Below, in pieces: positions 12,820 to 15,495 of a stretch of 15,495 bases of DNA (the first letter of the stretch is position 1; each line of letters starts with the position of its first letter). The position numbers were made by a program, and so were the translations under genes. Location of the stretch: assembly GCA_964581885.1 (NCBI GenBank), contig CAZOPS010000015.1:1-15495 (forward strand). The letters are read 5' to 3'. The notes under the pieces are model-generated. The model was not told the DNA's origin, did not search any database, and was given only the letters and a program-made list of their open reading frames with translations. The stretch comes from JAYEID01 sp964581885. Its GTDB lineage: Bacteria; Patescibacteriota; WWE3; JAUXAW01; JAYEID01.

Positions 12820-14298
12820 ATGCCGCAGCCAATTGAAGAACTTAAAAGTGTTCGGATAGAAAAACTAGAGCAATTAAAAGAGCTGGGAATTGATCCATAT
12901 CCAGCTAGTTGGGAATATTTTGATTCCAGAATGCTCAATCGAGCGTTAGCTGGGGAAGAATTGGGTACTAAGGTGGTAGCAGTGGGCAGGATTCGCGCTA
13001 CACGGGGGCACGGGGGTATTGTCTTTGCTGATATTTATGATGAAAGTGGAAAAATCCAGCTTTGCTTTAGAGAAGATGAATTTGATCCTGAAGGTCCTTG
13101 GGAGTTTGATAAATTAAACCTTTTAGATTTAGGCGATTTTGTGGGGGTACGGGGTGAGCTTTTTAGGACTGAGGCTGGTGAGCTAACAATTTTAGTAGAG
13201 GATCTAAAGCTCCTTTCCAAAACTATCCGTCCCCTTCCTTCTGAGTGGTATGGTCTCAAAGATAAAGAGGAGCGCTACCGTAAAAGATATCTGGACCTTA
13301 TTATGAATCCTGAGGTTCGGGAAGTTTTTCGAAAACGAACAAAGATTCTTAAACTGCTCCGTAAGTATTTGGATAATCATGGGTTTATGGAAGTGGAAAC
13401 ACCAATTCTCCAGCCTCTTTATGGTGGTGCTTCTGCACGACCTTTTGTAACGTACTTGGAGGCTTTGGACACAGATTTTTATCTTCGAATTTCAGATGAG
13501 CTTTACTTGAAAAGATTAATTGTAGGTGGGTTTGAGAAAGTGTATGAGGTTTCTAAAGATTTTCGAAATGAGGGCATTGATCGGCAACACAGCCCGGAAT
13601 TTACCCAAATCGAATTTTATTGGGCATATGCGGACTACGAGGACCTGATGGATTTTACAGAGAAAATGCTTTGTTCTCTGATTGAAAAAGTTTGCGGTTC
13701 TTTAGAAGTGGAATTTGGAGAAACAATACTTGATTTTTCCCAGCCTTGGCCCCGAGTAACTTACCGCGATTTAGTTTTAGAGCGTACCGGTATTGATATA
13801 GACAAGGTAAAGACAGAGAGAGATCTTCTTAGTAGGATTAGAGAAGAGGGTTTGACAGTTGATCTGAAAGGTGCTGTTGGCTACGGTGCTGTTCTTGATT
13901 CTCTGTATAAAGAGTACTGCCGTCCGGAATTGATCCAACCCACTTTTTTGATTGACCATCCGGCGGAACTTATGCCTCTTGCAAAGAGGAAACCAAATGA
14001 CCCGTCCAAGATCCAAAGTATCCAGTTATTGGTTTCGGGATACGAGTTGGTAAAAGCTTACAGCGAGCTTAATGATCCTCAGGACCAGAAGGAACGTTGG
14101 GAAGAGCAGGAAGGGTTGGCAGCAAAAGGTCTAGAAGAACACGAGGCTTTGGATGAGGATTATATTGAAGCTTTGGAATACGGTATGCCTCCCACAGCTG
14201 GCTGGGGATTGGGAATTGACAGGTTAACTGCAGTTCTTACTAATCAGCACTCTATCCGTGATGTTATTTTCTTCCCCCTCATGCGCCCTGCAAAGTAA
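12820..14298 (+). CDS. lysS: Lysyl-tRNA synthetase (class II)
   Basis: The 492-residue class II enzyme charges tRNA-Lys. An N-terminal OB-fold anticodon-binding domain (about 45-130; KVVAVGRIRATRGHGGIVFADI) precedes the catalytic domain with motif 1 near GFMEVETPILQP, the LysRS-specific GGASARPFVT segment, LRISDELYLKRLIVGGFEKV, motif 2 (YEVSKDFRNEGID..HSPEFT) and motif 3 (GWGLGIDRL). The length is typical and no key residue is missing. The start is the ATG at 12820, supported by the homologous N-terminus and by a -10 box ending 6 nt earlier. It follows the M49-like gene by 39 nt and has its own promoter, so it can be expressed apart from the greA operon. No terminator is visible after it. Confidence 0.97.
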   Translation: MPQPIEELKSVRIEKLEQLKELGIDPYPASWEYFDSRMLNRALAGEELGTKVVAVGRIRATRGHGGIVFADIYDESGKIQLCFREDEFDPEGPWEFDKLNLLDLGDFVGVRGELFRTEAGELTILVEDLKLLSKTIRPLPSEWYGLKDKEERYRKRYLDLIMNPEVREVFRKRTKILKLLRKYLDNHGFMEVETPILQPLYGGASARPFVTYLEALDTDFYLRISDELYLKRLIVGGFEKVYEVSKDFRNEGIDRQHSPEFTQIEFYWAYADYEDLMDFTEKMLCSLIEKVCGSLEVEFGETILDFSQPWPRVTYRDLVLERTGIDIDKVKTERDLLSRIREEGLTVDLKGAVGYGAVLDSLYKEYCRPELIQPTFLIDHPAELMPLAKRKPNDPSKIQSIQLLVSGYELVKAYSELNDPQDQKERWEEQEGLAAKGLEEHEALDEDYIEALEYGMPPTAGWGLGIDRLTAVLTNQHSIRDVIFFPLMRPAK

Positions 14299-14335
14299 TT
14301 CATTTGTTTTCTGGGGTGAATCTTATAGGAAAAGC

Positions 14336-14344
14336 TGCTATACT
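14336..14344 (+). promoter_or_regulatory. Extended -10 promoter of the small membrane protein gene
   Basis: TGCTATACT matches an extended -10 element. The expected start near 14351 would give a leader of about 38 nt holding the Shine-Dalgarno. No clear -35 is seen. Confidence 0.5.
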
Positions 14345-14388
14345 TTCTAGTAAGGTGTGTGGACTCTTGTTGGAAAAGGAGGTTGAAA

Positions 14389-14823
14389 ATGTCCACGCAG
14401 GAAGATTTGGGTCAGGGTAAAGCTTTTTGTACTGCTCTAAGGGTTTCTTGTGTCTTGTCGTTTTTAGGTGGGGTCTTACTGTTGGGAATTACGTTTGTAG
14501 GTGCGCTTACTAGTGGTTACTGGGTTGCTGCTTTTCGAGATACGGATTGGGGTTGGGAATTTGTTGCAATTTCACTAGTGTGTAACTCTCTTTGGGGTAT
14601 TTTCAGTGTAATTGCTTCTGTCGTTAGTGCTTTAGCTACTTGTTGGTTTAGGCGGTACCACTCGCTTTCGTTCTTTTGGAAAGCTGTTGCGATTTTACCG
14701 GTGCTGAATGTCGGATTTGCGGTGTTTTTGTACTTTGGTGGGTTCTTAATGGTACTTTTGGCTATGCTTGCTATTTTGGCTTTGTTACCTGTTCTTCTTC
14801 TGCTTTTTGTGGTTAAGTTGTAG
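14389..14823 (+). CDS. Small multi-pass membrane protein of unknown function
   Basis: The 144-residue product has a short polar N-terminus (MSTQEDLGQGK) and about four hydrophobic segments (roughly 19-42, 55-80, 92-113 and 114-143), the last two almost continuous. Short loops contain aromatic and charged residues (FRDTDWGWEF, CWFRRYHSLSFF). There is no signal peptidase site, catalytic motif or recognisable domain. The start is the ATG at 14389, preceded by AAAAGGAGG with 7 nt spacing; a GTG 30 nt earlier would overlap that site and is rejected. The gene has its own extended -10 promoter and is followed by a strong terminator, so it is a single-gene unit. I do not recognise the family. Confidence 0.75.
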   Translation: MSTQEDLGQGKAFCTALRVSCVLSFLGGVLLLGITFVGALTSGYWVAAFRDTDWGWEFVAISLVCNSLWGIFSVIASVVSALATCWFRRYHSLSFFWKAVAILPVLNVGFAVFLYFGGFLMVLLAMLAILALLPVLLLLFVVKL

Positions 14824-14863
14824 TGCTAAGCTCGGCCACGCGATAAATTCCGGTTAACCTTGC

Positions 14864-14903
14864 ACACCTCTAGGAGGAAAGCCTTTTAGGGGTGTTTTTT
14901 CTT
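14864..14903 (+). terminator. Intrinsic terminator after the small membrane protein gene
   Basis: ACACCTCTA (14864-14872) pairs with TAGGGGTGT (14887-14895), with an inner AGG-AAAG-CCT hairpin, followed by TTTTTTCTTT. It ends where the next promoter begins. Confidence 0.88.
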
Positions 14904-14912
14904 TGCTAAAAT
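14904..14912 (+). promoter_or_regulatory. Extended -10 promoter of the HD-domain gene
   Basis: TGCTAAAAT (14904-14912) is an extended -10. The start would be near 14919, giving a leader of about 8 nt before the ATG at 14927. Confidence 0.5.
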
Positions 14913-14926
14913 GTTTTTATATTAAA

Positions 14927-15495
14927 ATGATTACCAAAGCACAAGCTTTAGAAATTCTAGAAGAAAACATTAAGAATGAAAATCTTCGCAAGCACCATTA
15001 TGCAGTGGCGGCTGCAATGAGAGCGCTTCATGATTATTTTGAGGAGGAGGGGGAAGCTTGCGCTGACCCGGTTGAAGCGAATAGTACTGAGCCTGTCGAA
15101 GTATGGGAAATTGTCGGTCTTCTCCACGATGCAGATTATGAGGAAACTAAAGATGATCCAAAGCGGCATGCGGAAGTTATCGCAAAACAATTGGAGGAGG
15201 AGGGAGTAGATAAAGATATTATTCACGCTATTCGCGCGCACAATTATGAACATCTTGACGCTCAGCCGCAAAGTAAAATGGATTGGTCTTTGGTAGCTTG
15301 CGATGATCTCACGGGCCTTATTGTTGCCGTTGCGCTAGTCCATCCCGATAAATTGGGAAGTGTTTCGGTAGAATCTGTGATGAAGAAGTTTGATTCCCCC
15401 TCCTTTGCCGCTGGTGCCGACCGGGAAAGGATTAGGCTTTGCGAAGAAAAACTCGACATCCCCCTTGAAGAGTTTGTTGGCATTGTCCTTTCTGC
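14927..15495 (+). CDS. HD-domain hydrolase, C-terminus cut by the window edge
   Basis: An open frame from the ATG at 14927 runs off the right edge (189 complete codons). It has the order of His and Asp residues of HD-domain metal-dependent phosphohydrolases: HHYAVAAAMRAL (about 24-35), the HD pair in VGLLHDADYE (about 64-73), HAEVIA, IRAHNYEH and a late ACDDLTG. The closest type is the small predicted HDIG-like hydrolase whose substrate is unknown; nucleotides are common substrates in the superfamily. Between the first helix and the HD motif there is an acidic insertion (residues about 40-58, EEEGEACADPVEANSTEPV) encoded by an imperfect 24-bp tandem repeat. No Shine-Dalgarno is present, and an extended -10 lies 14 nt upstream, so the leader is very short. 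The stop codon is outside the window. Confidence 0.85.
   Translation, partial: MITKAQALEILEENIKNENLRKHHYAVAAAMRALHDYFEEEGEACADPVEANSTEPVEVWEIVGLLHDADYEETKDDPKRHAEVIAKQLEEEGVDKDIIHAIRAHNYEHLDAQPQSKMDWSLVACDDLTGLIVAVALVHPDKLGSVSVESVMKKFDSPSFAAGADRERIRLCEEKLDIPLEEFVGIVLS
15063..15110 (+). repeat. Imperfect 24-bp tandem repeat inside the HD-domain gene
   Basis: CTGACCCGGTTGAAG (15063-15077) and CTGAGCCTGTCGAAG (15087-15101) match at 12 of 15 positions, are spaced 24 bp (8 codons) apart and encode DPVEA and EPVEV. The second copy resembles the short TGAGCCTGTCGAAG repeat that I recall from many bacterial genomes. Confidence 0.5.

Noticed and set aside
14359..14388. GTG start 10 codons upstream of the small membrane protein
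   Set aside because: The ribosome-binding site AAAAGGAGG lies inside this extension and points to the ATG at 14389.
1..15495. Recoded UGA (as in some Patescibacteria)
   Set aside because: Genes such as the GCS2-type ligase and greA end naturally at UGA at family-typical lengths, and tryptophans are encoded by UGG.
1..15495. CRISPR arrays, insertion sequences or prophage genes
   Set aside because: No regular repeat-spacer array, transposase-like ORF or terminal inverted repeat pair was seen on either strand.

Overview
The window reads as chromosomal DNA from a bacterium of low to moderate GC that uses UGA as a stop (for example at the ends of the GCS2-type ligase gene and the first greA). 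T-box leaders, compact gene packing, several starts with almost no 5' leader and a simple housekeeping gene set would fit a Candidate Phyla Radiation/Patescibacteria genome or a Firmicutes-like lineage. The lineage is inference; I cannot place it from sequence alone. I see no insertion sequence, phage gene or CRISPR array.

The left half (about 1-8812) is transcribed leftward and is dominated by tyrosine and tryptophan tRNA biology. Reading in the direction of transcription: dinB (DNA polymerase IV); then a promoter and T-box riboswitch leading into trpS; then a promoter and hairpin-bearing leader leading into tyrS, a YddG-like DMT-family transporter and a tRNA-Tyr gene, closed by a long terminator; then a 73-residue protein of unknown function with a structured leader and its own terminator; then a strong promoter and a second T-box leading directly into a second tRNA-Tyr gene, an aspartoacylase/succinylglutamate-desuccinylase family hydrolase and a GCS2-type carboxylate-amine ligase, closed by a terminator. 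A short open frame of uncertain reality runs off the left edge.

The right half (about 9057-15495) is mostly transcribed rightward: an Mth938-like protein facing a membrane-anchored protein of unknown function, tRNA-Glu(CTC), an operon of two different greA paralogs plus a degenerate M49 (DPP III-like) metallopeptidase homolog, lysS starting on an apparently leaderless transcript, a small four-helix membrane protein, and an HD-domain protein cut by the right edge.

The most unusual part is 2470-2961. A T-box (antiterminator bulge UGGU, candidate specifier UAC) ends about 10 nt before a tRNA-Tyr gene, whose 3' CCA lies 9 nt before the start codon of an enzyme gene. Uncharged tRNA-Tyr would then control synthesis of tRNA-Tyr and of a hydrolase/amidoligase pair. 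Together with tyrS, the transporter and the other tRNA-Tyr next door, this looks like a tyrosine-responsive island.
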